A stretch of DNA of 64,000 nucleotides from Amazonocrinis nigriterrae CENA67 (GTDB lineage: Bacteria; Cyanobacteriota; Cyanobacteriia; Cyanobacteriales; Nostocaceae). The first letter of the stretch is position 1. Each line of letters starts with the position of its first letter. This document shows positions 56,916-64,000 of the stretch, piece after piece. The translations under genes were made by a program, and so were the position numbers. Location: the NCBI RefSeq assembly GCF_016056305.1, contig NZ_JAECZC010000111.1:92127-156126 (forward strand). The letters run 5' to 3'. The notes below the pieces were generated by a model. The model was given only the letters and a program-made list of their open reading frames with translations. It searched no databases and had not been told where the DNA came from.

Positions 56916-59480
56916 ATGCAGCCTATTCGCACATTCAACGTATCCCCCTCACTACCGCCGCGACTCGAACCGCTGCGGCGGCTGGCATATAACTTGCACT
57001 GGGATTGGAACGTTGAGACTAAAGATTTATTTCGTCGCTTAGACCCCGACTTGTGGGAATCCAGCCATCATAATCCGGTTTTGATGCTAGGTACCATCTC
57101 TCAAGTACGACTTTTGGAAGTTGTCGAGGACGAGGGCTTCCTCGCCCAAATGGATCGAGCTAATCGCCAATTAGAAGATTATTTGCAGGAGCGTAGCTGG
57201 TATCAAAAACAACGCAACCAGAAGCCAAAAGAATGCTATGCTTATTTTTCGGCTGAATTTGGGCTGGTAGATTGTTTACCTATCTATTCTGGCGGTTTGG
57301 GAGTTCTGGCAGGAGATCACCTCAAATCTGCTAGTGATTTAGGGCTACCACTTGTGGGTGTGGGCTTACTGTATCAGCAAGGATACTTTGCCCAGTACCT
57401 CAACGCCGATGGTTGGCAGCAAGAACGCTACCCAATCAACGATTTCTATAATATGCCCTTGCACCTAGAACGTAATCCCGATGGCTCAGAATTACGGATT
57501 GCGGTAGACTATCCAGGACGCAAGGTGTATGCGCGAGTGTGGCGTGTACAGGTGGGAACAGTACCACTTTACATGTTAGACACCAACATTGAGCCTAATA
57601 ACCCTTACGACCACGACATCACCGATCAATTGTACGGTGGTGACATCGATATGCGTATCCACCAAGAAATGATGCTGGGTATCGGTGGTGTGCAGATGTT
57701 GAAAGCGCTGGGATATAACGTCACCGCTTACCATATGAATGAAGGTCATGCGGCATTCTCAGCTTTAGAACGTATCCGCATCCTGATTCAGGAAGAGGGG
57801 TTAGATTATGCCCAAGCTAAACAAGTTGTGGCTTCCAGCAACATCTTTACTACCCATACACCAGTGCCAGCAGGAATTGACTTGTTCGCACCGGACAAAA
57901 TCTTGTACTATTTAGGGTACTATGCAGAAATCTTTGGCTTACCCAAAGAGCAATTTTTAGGACTGGGGCGTGAGAATACAGGTGATTTATCTGCACCTTT
58001 CAGCATGGCGGTGTTGGCGTTGAAGATGGCAACATTTTCTAACGGTGTAGCGCAGTTGCATGGTGTGGTATCCCGGCAAATGTTCCAGGGTTTGTGGAAG
58101 AAAGTGCCGGTAGAAGAAGTACCCATTGCAGCGATTACTAACGGTGTCCATGCCCGTAGTTGTGTTGCTAAATCAACTCAGGAGTTGTACGATCGCTATC
58201 TCGGCCCGAATTGGTCATCAGCACCACCCGATAGCCAATTGTGGGAACGGATGGACGCGATTCCTGATGAAGAGTTGTGGCGCAACCATGAACGCTGCCG
58301 CTTAGATATGATATTGTATGTGCGCGATCATCTAGTCAAGCACTTGCGCGATCGCGGCGCTTCCGCCTCAGAAATTGCCCAAGCTCAAGAAGTTTTAGAT
58401 CCCAACGTTTTAACCATCGGCTTTGCCCGTCGCTTTGCCACTTACAAACGCGCTACTCTGTGGATGCGTGATATTGAAAGAATCAAACGGATTTTACTCG
58501 GTAACAAAGGCCGAAAAGTACAATTCGTGATTGCAGGTAAAGCACATCCTAAAGATATTCCTGGTAAAGAACTGATCCGCGAGATCAATCACTTTATCCG
58601 CGAACAACATTTAGAAAAACAAGTGGTGTTTGTTCCCAATTACGACATTCACATATCTCGGTTGATGGTGGCGGGTTGCGATATCTGGTTAAATACACCA
58701 CGTCGTCCACGAGAAGCTTCGGGTACTAGTGGGATGAAAGCTGCAATGAATGGGTTGCTAAATCTCAGTGTCCTCGATGGCTGGTGGGATGAAGCTGATT
58801 ATGTCCGCACAGGTTGGGCCATTGGACATGGCGAGAATTACGATGATCCCAATTACCAAGATGAAGTAGAAGCTAATGCTCTCTACGAATTGCTAGAAAA
58901 GGAAGTAGTACCGCTATTTTACGACCACCGCGATGTTGATGGCTTGCCGCGTCCGTGGGTAGCCAAAATGAAAGATGCAATTCGCTTGAATTGTCCATTT
59001 TTCAATACAGCGCGGATGGTGGGAGAATATGCACTCAGGGCTTATTTCCCAGCTAGCGATCGCTGTCATATCCTCACTGCTGATAACTTCGTCCCAGCTA
59101 AAGAATTAGCACAGTGGAAAGCGAAACTCAGTGAAAACTGGTTTAACATCAAAATCAAAGATGTTGATGTATCCTCAGCTGCGGATATTGAGGTCAACCA
59201 AACCGTTGGTGTGAAAGCCAAAATTGACTTGTCAACTTTAACCAATGATGATGTACAGGTAGAACTCTACCAAGGTGCGATCGATGCCAATGGTGAAATC
59301 GTCAACGCTATACCAGTAGTGATGGATTTCCAAGGACAAGATGACCAAAAATTGAGTGTTTACACGGCTGACATCACTTATACTACCTCTGGTTTGCAAG
59401 GCTTGTCTTTGCGGGTGTTGCCGAAACATCAATATTTGTCTAGTCCTTATGAACCAAGGTTGATTGCTTGGGCGGAGTAA
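56916..59480 (+). CDS. glgP: alpha-glucan phosphorylase
   Basis: An 854-aa protein of the actinobacterial/cyanobacterial alpha-glucan phosphorylase branch. N-terminal LRRLAYNLHWDWNVETKDLF, then CYAYFSAEFGLVDCLPIYSG and GLGVLAGDHLKSASDLGLPL. YHMNEGHAAF and TTHTPVPAGIDLF form the catalytic core, and REASGTSGMKAAMNGLLNLS binds phosphate and PLP. The C-terminal ~100 residues are a beta-rich extension. It releases glucose-1-phosphate from glycogen. Not in an operon with other glg genes here. Confidence 0.95.
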   Translation: MQPIRTFNVSPSLPPRLEPLRRLAYNLHWDWNVETKDLFRRLDPDLWESSHHNPVLMLGTISQVRLLEVVEDEGFLAQMDRANRQLEDYLQERSWYQKQRNQKPKECYAYFSAEFGLVDCLPIYSGGLGVLAGDHLKSASDLGLPLVGVGLLYQQGYFAQYLNADGWQQERYPINDFYNMPLHLERNPDGSELRIAVDYPGRKVYARVWRVQVGTVPLYMLDTNIEPNNPYDHDITDQLYGGDIDMRIHQEMMLGIGGVQMLKALGYNVTAYHMNEGHAAFSALERIRILIQEEGLDYAQAKQVVASSNIFTTHTPVPAGIDLFAPDKILYYLGYYAEIFGLPKEQFLGLGRENTGDLSAPFSMAVLALKMATFSNGVAQLHGVVSRQMFQGLWKKVPVEEVPIAAITNGVHARSCVAKSTQELYDRYLGPNWSSAPPDSQLWERMDAIPDEELWRNHERCRLDMILYVRDHLVKHLRDRGASASEIAQAQEVLDPNVLTIGFARRFATYKRATLWMRDIERIKRILLGNKGRKVQFVIAGKAHPKDIPGKELIREINHFIREQHLEKQVVFVPNYDIHISRLMVAGCDIWLNTPRRPREASGTSGMKAAMNGLLNLSVLDGWWDEADYVRTGWAIGHGENYDDPNYQDEVEANALYELLEKEVVPLFYDHRDVDGLPRPWVAKMKDAIRLNCPFFNTARMVGEYALRAYFPASDRCHILTADNFVPAKELAQWKAKLSENWFNIKIKDVDVSSAADIEVNQTVGVKAKIDLSTLTNDDVQVELYQGAIDANGEIVNAIPVVMDFQGQDDQKLSVYTADITYTTSGLQGLSLRVLPKHQYLSSPYEPRLIAWAE

Positions 59481-59526
59481 AAGTTAGGAGTTAATAGTGA
59501 GGAGTTAGGAGTTTTTAATTAATAAC

Positions 59527-60267
59527 TCATAACTCATAACTCCTAACTTTCTTGGGGATGACAATGTAACCTGTAGTGCGATCGCCTAGTACTAGGTTAC
59601 GTTGTTCGCCCCAATACCACCAGTGTGCTGCGATATAAGCGCAGATTAGGCTATCTAGTTTGTCTTCGGTTTCTTTGAGGGCTGCGCCAGTGGTAGGAAT
59701 TTCTAGAACAAAGGAATCGCCCAAGTGCAGTGGAGGCGAGAGATTAGGTAGGATATCAAGTATATATTGATGGAGTTTGATTAATTCTAAGCGACGCTCA
59801 CTGAGGCGTCCTTTTTTATATTTGAGGATGCGTTCTAAGCCAAATAAATGCACTATTGCTGGATGGGGAAAAACTTCGATTTGATATCTGCTGAGTTTTT
59901 GCGGTTCAATGGTGGGTGCATGTGCAAAACCTCGCAGTTCTAATGCTAAGCCAAAGTTGACGGTGCGTTCTGCAAAGGGTAAGTTCATGTTAGCTGGGTA
60001 GCAACCAGCGTGATATTTACCAAAGTATTTGTGGCTGAGTTTGTCGGGTAAGCGACTACCCGTGGCGTTGGGGATGAGGGTGGGTGCATCTACAGCAATA
60101 ATCGCTGGTTCGTTTGGTTGTACGCTTTGATCTATCCAACTGAGGATGTCTGCAATGGCTTCTTTACGGTCTAAATCGAGTAGTTGCAGTTGTTGATCTG
60201 TCCATTCTAAGCAGCATAAGCCGCTTGGTTGGGATTTCCAGCCTAAATCAATGCCGATAAATTTCAT
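59527..60267 (-). CDS. DUF429 domain protein (RNase H-like fold)
   Basis: A 246-aa protein. MKFIGIDLGWKSQPSGLCCL is the first acidic strand; EPAIIAVDAPTLIPN is the second Asp. Then YPANMNLPF, YQIEVFPHPAIVHLFGLERI and a C-terminal DSLICAYIAAHWWYWG. This is the DUF429 pattern, predicted to be a nuclease-like fold with a metal site; biological role unknown. Divergent from cbiET by 59 bp. Confidence 0.85.
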   Translation of the reverse strand: MKFIGIDLGWKSQPSGLCCLEWTDQQLQLLDLDRKEAIADILSWIDQSVQPNEPAIIAVDAPTLIPNATGSRLPDKLSHKYFGKYHAGCYPANMNLPFAERTVNFGLALELRGFAHAPTIEPQKLSRYQIEVFPHPAIVHLFGLERILKYKKGRLSERRLELIKLHQYILDILPNLSPPLHLGDSFVLEIPTTGAALKETEDKLDSLICAYIAAHWWYWGEQRNLVLGDRTTGYIVIPKKVRSYEL

Positions 60268-60326
60268 GGAGATGCAAAGCTAATTATTAAAATACTTACT
60301 AGATTAATATTTTCTGATAATTTTGT

Positions 60327-61538
60327 ATGACACGAAAATGGCTTTCTATTGTGGGTATTGGCGAAGACGGGTTACAGGGATTAAGTGCGATCGCTCGTTC
60401 TATTGTCAATGAAGCTGAAGTTATTGTAGGCGGCGATCGCCATTTGGCAATGTTGCCGATAGATGATCAACGTGAGAAACTCAGTTGGACATCTCCGATT
60501 AGCGCCTCAGTAGAAGCAATTATCCAACGTCGCGGTCAGTCAATTTGTGTGTTAGCCAGTGGCGACCCGATGTGTTACGGCATTGGCGTAACTCTGACGC
60601 GGCGTATTCCTGTGTCGGAAATGACGATTATCCCTGCACCTTCAACCTTTAGCCTCGCTTGTGCCAGGCTGGGATGGTCTTTAACTGAGGTAGAAACTTT
60701 AAGTTTAAATGCCCGTCCACCTTCGCTACTCCAATCTTACATCTATCCTGGGGCACGGCTGTTAATTTTGAGCGAGGGTAAGGATACACCTGCAATTGTT
60801 GCCAAGATATTGACAAAACGCGGTTATGGTGGTAGTAAAATTACAGTCTTGGAGCGTATGGGTAGTAGCCACGAACGAATTGTAGAAGCTACGGCTGCCT
60901 CTTGGAGTGAAACCGAAATCGCTGCTTTGAATGCGATCGCAGTTGATTGTATTGTTGACGCTGGGGTTGTACCTTTGCCGAGGTTGCCTGGGCTACCAGA
61001 TAACGCCTATCACCATGATGGACAGTTGACGAAGCATGAAGTCAGGGCGATAACTCTTGCAGCTTTGGCCCCCACACCGGGAGAGTTGTTGTGGGATGTC
61101 GGCGCGGGTTGCGGTTCAATTTCTATTGAATGGATGCGGAGTCATTCTCGATGTGGGGCGATCGCAATTGAACAAAATTCTTCTAGACTAAATTATATTG
61201 CTGATAATGCCGCCGCCCTCGGTACCCCAAACCTGCAAATTGTTGAAGGTAAAGCGCCTCATGCCCTCAAAGACTTGCCTGCACCTGATGCCATCTTCAT
61301 CGGTGGAGGGGCGACAGCAGAGGGACTCTTCAATGTTTGCTGGTCAGCATTGCGTCCAGGCGGACGTTTGGTAGCAAATGTGGTGACTATTGAAGGTGAG
61401 CAAACCTTATTTCAATGGTATCAACAAGTTGGTGGTAATTTGACTCGCATTGCTATTCAGAGGGCAGAACCCATTGGTAAATTTTTGGGCTGGCGAGCAA
61501 TGGCACCTGTTACACAATGGGTAGTAATCAAGTCTTGA
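60327..61538 (+). CDS. cbiET: bifunctional precorrin-6Y C5,15-methyltransferase/decarboxylase CbiET
   Basis: A 403-aa fusion. Residues 1-200, CbiE (tetrapyrrole methylase): WLSIVGIGEDGLQGLSAIAR, VIVGGDRHLAML and VLASGDPMCYGIGVTL. Residues ~215-400, CbiT (class I SAM methyltransferase): GELLWDVGAGCGSISIEWMR, DAIFIGGGATAEGLFNV and LRPGGRLVANVVTIEGEQTL. Together they methylate C5 and C15 and decarboxylate C12 of the corrin ring. The downstream convergent Uma2 gene begins at the next base after its stop. Confidence 0.95.
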   Translation: MTRKWLSIVGIGEDGLQGLSAIARSIVNEAEVIVGGDRHLAMLPIDDQREKLSWTSPISASVEAIIQRRGQSICVLASGDPMCYGIGVTLTRRIPVSEMTIIPAPSTFSLACARLGWSLTEVETLSLNARPPSLLQSYIYPGARLLILSEGKDTPAIVAKILTKRGYGGSKITVLERMGSSHERIVEATAASWSETEIAALNAIAVDCIVDAGVVPLPRLPGLPDNAYHHDGQLTKHEVRAITLAALAPTPGELLWDVGAGCGSISIEWMRSHSRCGAIAIEQNSSRLNYIADNAAALGTPNLQIVEGKAPHALKDLPAPDAIFIGGGATAEGLFNVCWSALRPGGRLVANVVTIEGEQTLFQWYQQVGGNLTRIAIQRAEPIGKFLGWRAMAPVTQWVVIKS

Positions 61539-62228
61539 TTATTTATGTTCTGATAACTGCTTGACAAAATTTTGATGTTCTGGTGAATTTAATCCTTCTT
61601 GTAATACTGCTAAAACTCTTACCATATCACCTGTCAATAAGGCTGATACTGCTAACCACAAACCAGGCATTACCTGACTTTTAATCATTCCATTAGCATC
61701 TGGTTCCAGAGGCACATACTCACTTTCACTCAAACAGAACCAATCCAGACGATTTTCTAAAATTTGCCAAACAATGTATTCTTGAATGCCATTACGGCGA
61801 TAAGCCTTTTTTTTATCGTGCAAATCATAAGCTGCACTGCTAGCGGCAATTTCTGCGGCTAACTCTGGTGCGCCTTCAATGTAATCATCCTCTGTTAAGC
61901 GTGACTGTCCCCCCAGTTGATGATCAATTAACAAAACTCCATCTGGTTGGGGTTCATTATCTTGATCTAGGCGCACTGTTGGATCAATTCCTAACTTGAC
62001 ACCTGGTGTAGCAATTCGGTAAGTCCATAGCCAACCCACCAAATTACCATGTGGTTCAGCATGACGTTCAAAACGTAGGGGAGATGCCACGTAGACGATT
62101 CCTTCAATTAGTTCAGCTTTTTTAATATCGGGTTTTGCAGTGTAACGACGCTCAAATTCGTGGCGAGATAAGCGATCGCCATTTTCCAACGGTGGAGTCT
62201 GGTTGGTGTGTGGTTGCTGTCTCACCAT
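61539..62228 (-). CDS. Uma2 family (DUF820) putative endonuclease
   Basis: A 229-aa protein. LSRHEFERRYTAKPDIKKAE and LIEGIVYVASP at the N-terminus, then DNEPQPDGVLLID with the acidic metal ligand, APELAAEIAASSAAYDLHDK with E-x-x-S, and KKKAYRRNGIQEYIVW. These match the PD-(D/E)XK Uma2 fold. It lies between cbiET and the cobK operon in a cobalamin cluster. The role of Uma2 proteins is unproven. Confidence 0.88.
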   Translation of the reverse strand: MVRQQPHTNQTPPLENGDRLSRHEFERRYTAKPDIKKAELIEGIVYVASPLRFERHAEPHGNLVGWLWTYRIATPGVKLGIDPTVRLDQDNEPQPDGVLLIDHQLGGQSRLTEDDYIEGAPELAAEIAASSAAYDLHDKKKAYRRNGIQEYIVWQILENRLDWFCLSESEYVPLEPDANGMIKSQVMPGLWLAVSALLTGDMVRVLAVLQEGLNSPEHQNFVKQLSEHK

Positions 62229-62267
62229 ATATGCAGCATTCCTCTGGTAAGTCCTAGCACCTTTATC

Positions 62268-63044
62268 TTATATCGATTTAAATAATCTTTGTGAAAGCCA
62301 TGCTATTGCACCATCAACATCTGCAACCTGTTCCCCTGGTGGTATGGCTGGACGATTTACCATCACAACCTTTAATCCTAATTCCCGCGCGGCAATAATT
62401 TTGGCGTAGGTGGCATCACCACCGCTATTTTTGCTCACAATAGTATCGATGTTGTGGTGAATCAGGATTTCTCTTTCGTTGTCCAAGGCAAACGGCCCGC
62501 GATCACACAATATCATCCCTGGCGGTACTACAGCATCAGCAGTAGGCGGGTCAATCATCCGCATCAGAAACCAAATATCCTGCAAGTGAGCAAAGGCAGC
62601 TAATTCTTGTCTGCCGACAGTTAAAAATACCCTCTGTGCTTGATTGTTCAAAGCAGCCGCCGCCGCCTCAGTATTTTCAACTTCCAACCAGCGATCGCCA
62701 CTTAATTTTTCCCAAGGGAAACGAATCAACATCAGACGCGGAATACCCACTTCAGTGGCAGCAGTTGCTGCATTCCAAGAAATTTGAGCAGCGAAGGGAT
62801 GGGTAGCATCAATGAGCAAATCGATATGCATTTCCCGCAAATAGCCAGCCAAACCAAGCGCACCACCAAAGCCGCCAATCCGCACACTGCCAACTAAAGT
62901 TGATGGTTCACGGGTGCGACCGGCTAGAGATGCGATCGCCTCAATTCCTGGGATAGTCGCAACTCTAGCAACTAGTTCAGCAGCATCTCCCGTTCCACCC
63001 AAAATCAAAACGCGCCTCATATGTGGTTCGCTAAATCCTCTCAT
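62268..63044 (-). CDS. cobK: precorrin-6A reductase
   Basis: A 258-aa protein. RRVLILGGTGDAAELVARVA is the NADPH loop; GRTREPSTLVGSVRIGGFGG, LLIDATHPFAAQISWNAATA, VFLTVGRQELAAF and VSKNSGGDATYAKIIAAREL are the CobK/CbiJ marks. It reduces the macrocycle double bond before the CbiET step. The ATG at 63044 overlaps the preceding stop by four bases (ATGA), suggesting translational coupling with the DUF1636 gene. Cobalt-first or late insertion cannot be told from sequence. Confidence 0.93.
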   Translation of the reverse strand: MRGFSEPHMRRVLILGGTGDAAELVARVATIPGIEAIASLAGRTREPSTLVGSVRIGGFGGALGLAGYLREMHIDLLIDATHPFAAQISWNAATAATEVGIPRLMLIRFPWEKLSGDRWLEVENTEAAAAALNNQAQRVFLTVGRQELAAFAHLQDIWFLMRMIDPPTADAVVPPGMILCDRGPFALDNEREILIHHNIDTIVSKNSGGDATYAKIIAARELGLKVVMVNRPAIPPGEQVADVDGAIAWLSQRLFKSI

Positions 63045-63457
63045 GAACCCAAGGGTGGAATCCTTGCCAGAATACCCTTTTTCAAAGCTTCAGGTCGCTC
63101 CGACCAAGGCAATAAACCATCAGGCTTAGCATAGTATTGACTAGCACATTCCAGTACAGCAGATGCGCTACCATCAGCAGTTAAATCACCAAACAAATAT
63201 GTTAACTTGCCACCAGCAGCAAAAGCCACCACACAGGAACGGTTACAAGCACTCATGCATTCCACTTCTTGGATGGGGAAATCATCCCGTAAATCCCAAT
63301 TTTGTGCAAGGTGCTGAAGCTGCCGTAGGAGTTTTTCACCTCCACTCTCACCTTGACGTTTTCCGTCTTGCCAAACACTGGCACAGGTTTTACACACAAA
63401 TAAAATGTGAGCAATACCAGAAGAATTATTAGTAGAAATATTTGCAGTGGCAGTCAT
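63041..63457 (-). CDS. DUF1636 ferredoxin-like protein
   Basis: A 138-aa protein from ATG 63457. Cys motifs are HILFVCKTCASVWQDGKRQG and QEVECMSACNRSCVVAFAAG, followed by KLTYLFGDL. This is the DUF1636 pattern, a thioredoxin-like [2Fe-2S] ferredoxin relative often near cobalamin genes. It could supply electrons or sense metal; unproven. First gene after a cobalamin riboswitch and coupled to cobK. Confidence 0.85.
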   Translation of the reverse strand: MTATANISTNNSSGIAHILFVCKTCASVWQDGKRQGESGGEKLLRQLQHLAQNWDLRDDFPIQEVECMSACNRSCVVAFAAGGKLTYLFGDLTADGSASAVLECASQYYAKPDGLLPWSERPEALKKGILARIPPLGS

Positions 63458-63499
63458 CCGTACCTCGCAGATGTGTAGAACTGATAAATAGACTTCGGC

Positions 63500-63645
63500 G
63501 GGCATTCTGACTCACTTGATTTTGGATTTATCTAGAATCACAAACTAGTTCACAGTTGCGGGACAGCGCCGGATTTACACCGAACTTTCCCCGTTACCTC
63601 TGGTGACTGACCCCCACCAGAACCGAATAGCCAATACATCATACC
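63500..63645 (-). promoter_or_regulatory. cobalamin riboswitch
   Basis: On the minus strand the order is GGTTCTGGTGGG, then GGGGAAAGTTCGGTGTAAAT, CCGGCGCTGTCCCGCAACTG, and near the 3' end GAGTCAGAATGCCCGCCG. These are the conserved core and the B12-box-like elements of AdoCbl riboswitches. It lies 43 bp upstream of the DUF1636 start, so cobalamin should repress the DUF1636-cobK operon. A canonical terminator is not obvious; control may be translational. Confidence 0.9.
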
Positions 63646-64000
63646 ACCAGTATTCACAATGGAAACAACCAATAGTAGAGGCTTGCAACTTGCCATAAAC
63701 GCTGCTAGTGAGGTCGCAAAACAGCAAGGACTGGCATTTTAGCAGGCGATCGCGCAGAACGATCGCAGCAATGTGCTTTTACATCTGTAGCCAAACCCTA
63801 AAGGATACCAGCGTATTCAGACACATCTGCAATGGTTTCGCGATCGCGAGGGAAACAGGGGCGATCGGGGAATAAGGCATGTGTAATTAGATTTTCTTTA
63901 CGAATCAGATCTTAAATCAAGCAATAAGTTGCTATATGACATTCAATCTGCTGTATTCTAAACAGTAGATTTTCCAAAAATCGTCATCATTTTGTAATTT
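63646..64000. other. non-coding right end
   Basis: No ORF or RNA gene seen. HIP1-type sites (GCGATCGCG) cluster at 63746-63865. The sequence presumably holds the promoter of the riboswitch-controlled operon. Confidence 0.4.

Overview
The window comes from a filamentous, probably heterocyst-forming cyanobacterium of the Nostoc/Anabaena/Calothrix kind. Evidence: HIP1 octamers (GCGATCGC) occur throughout, inside and between genes. Intergenic DNA is full of short heptamer repeats (CTGACAA, TTAGGAG, GGGTAAT) and long palindromes of the Nostocales type. The gene set includes a high-light-inducible chlorophyll-binding protein, a PatD-like heterocyst-frequency protein, a phytol-kinase-like protein, MinCDE, cobalamin genes and a giant Ser/Thr kinase-histidine kinase.

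Layout. 0-11 kb: end of an alpha/beta hydrolase, a bifunctional (p)ppGpp synthetase/hydrolase, patD, a frameshifted phytanoyl-CoA-dioxygenase-like gene, an aldo/keto reductase, a CNNM/CorC-type membrane protein and mfd, whose frame has absorbed two blocks of intergenic-type repeat. 11-15.5 kb: accessory island of small genes (DUF6887-like, Uma2 nuclease, VapBC-like pair, a coiled-coil/HARE-HTH-like protein, an HTH protein, and an antitoxin fused in frame to HicB). 15.6-19.5 kb: catalase, yidD, phytol-kinase family, a membrane protein.

19.6-26.3 kb is the most distinctive accessory locus: an HlyD adaptor with recently duplicated coiled-coil repeats, a C39-peptidase ABC exporter (PCAT), and four copies of a double-glycine precursor family. 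Two copies are intact (25149, 25879), one is a pseudogene not called as an ORF (25659-25834), and one is a short copy lacking Gly-Gly upstream of the exporter (19897). Three share a 5' leader and ribosome-binding region. A folded-RNA candidate lies just upstream of hlyD.

27-38 kb: a possible receiver-domain relic, an SLH-FAS1-beta-barrel protein, a WD40 protein, a 56-aa HLIP, alanine dehydrogenase, an IS630-type insertion sequence (frameshifted transposase) sitting inside a MITE-like element, cydB without cydA, and argS. 38.5-45.5 kb: a bacterial GRAS-domain protein followed by an 1806-aa Ser/Thr kinase-AAA-GAF-histidine kinase. 45.7-47.0 kb: an 18-repeat CRISPR array, transcribed leftward by inference, with no cas genes in the window. 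47-56 kb: a membrane protein, a four-carbon acid sugar kinase, minCDE, two exported/anchored proteins of unknown role, fmt and a DUF6464-like protein. 57-64 kb: glycogen phosphorylase, a DUF429 protein, and cobalamin genes (cbiET, cobK, a DUF1636 protein) with a second Uma2 gene between them and a cobalamin riboswitch upstream of the DUF1636-cobK pair.

I saw no tRNA or rRNA gene. Functional names come from motifs read by eye; no database search was possible.
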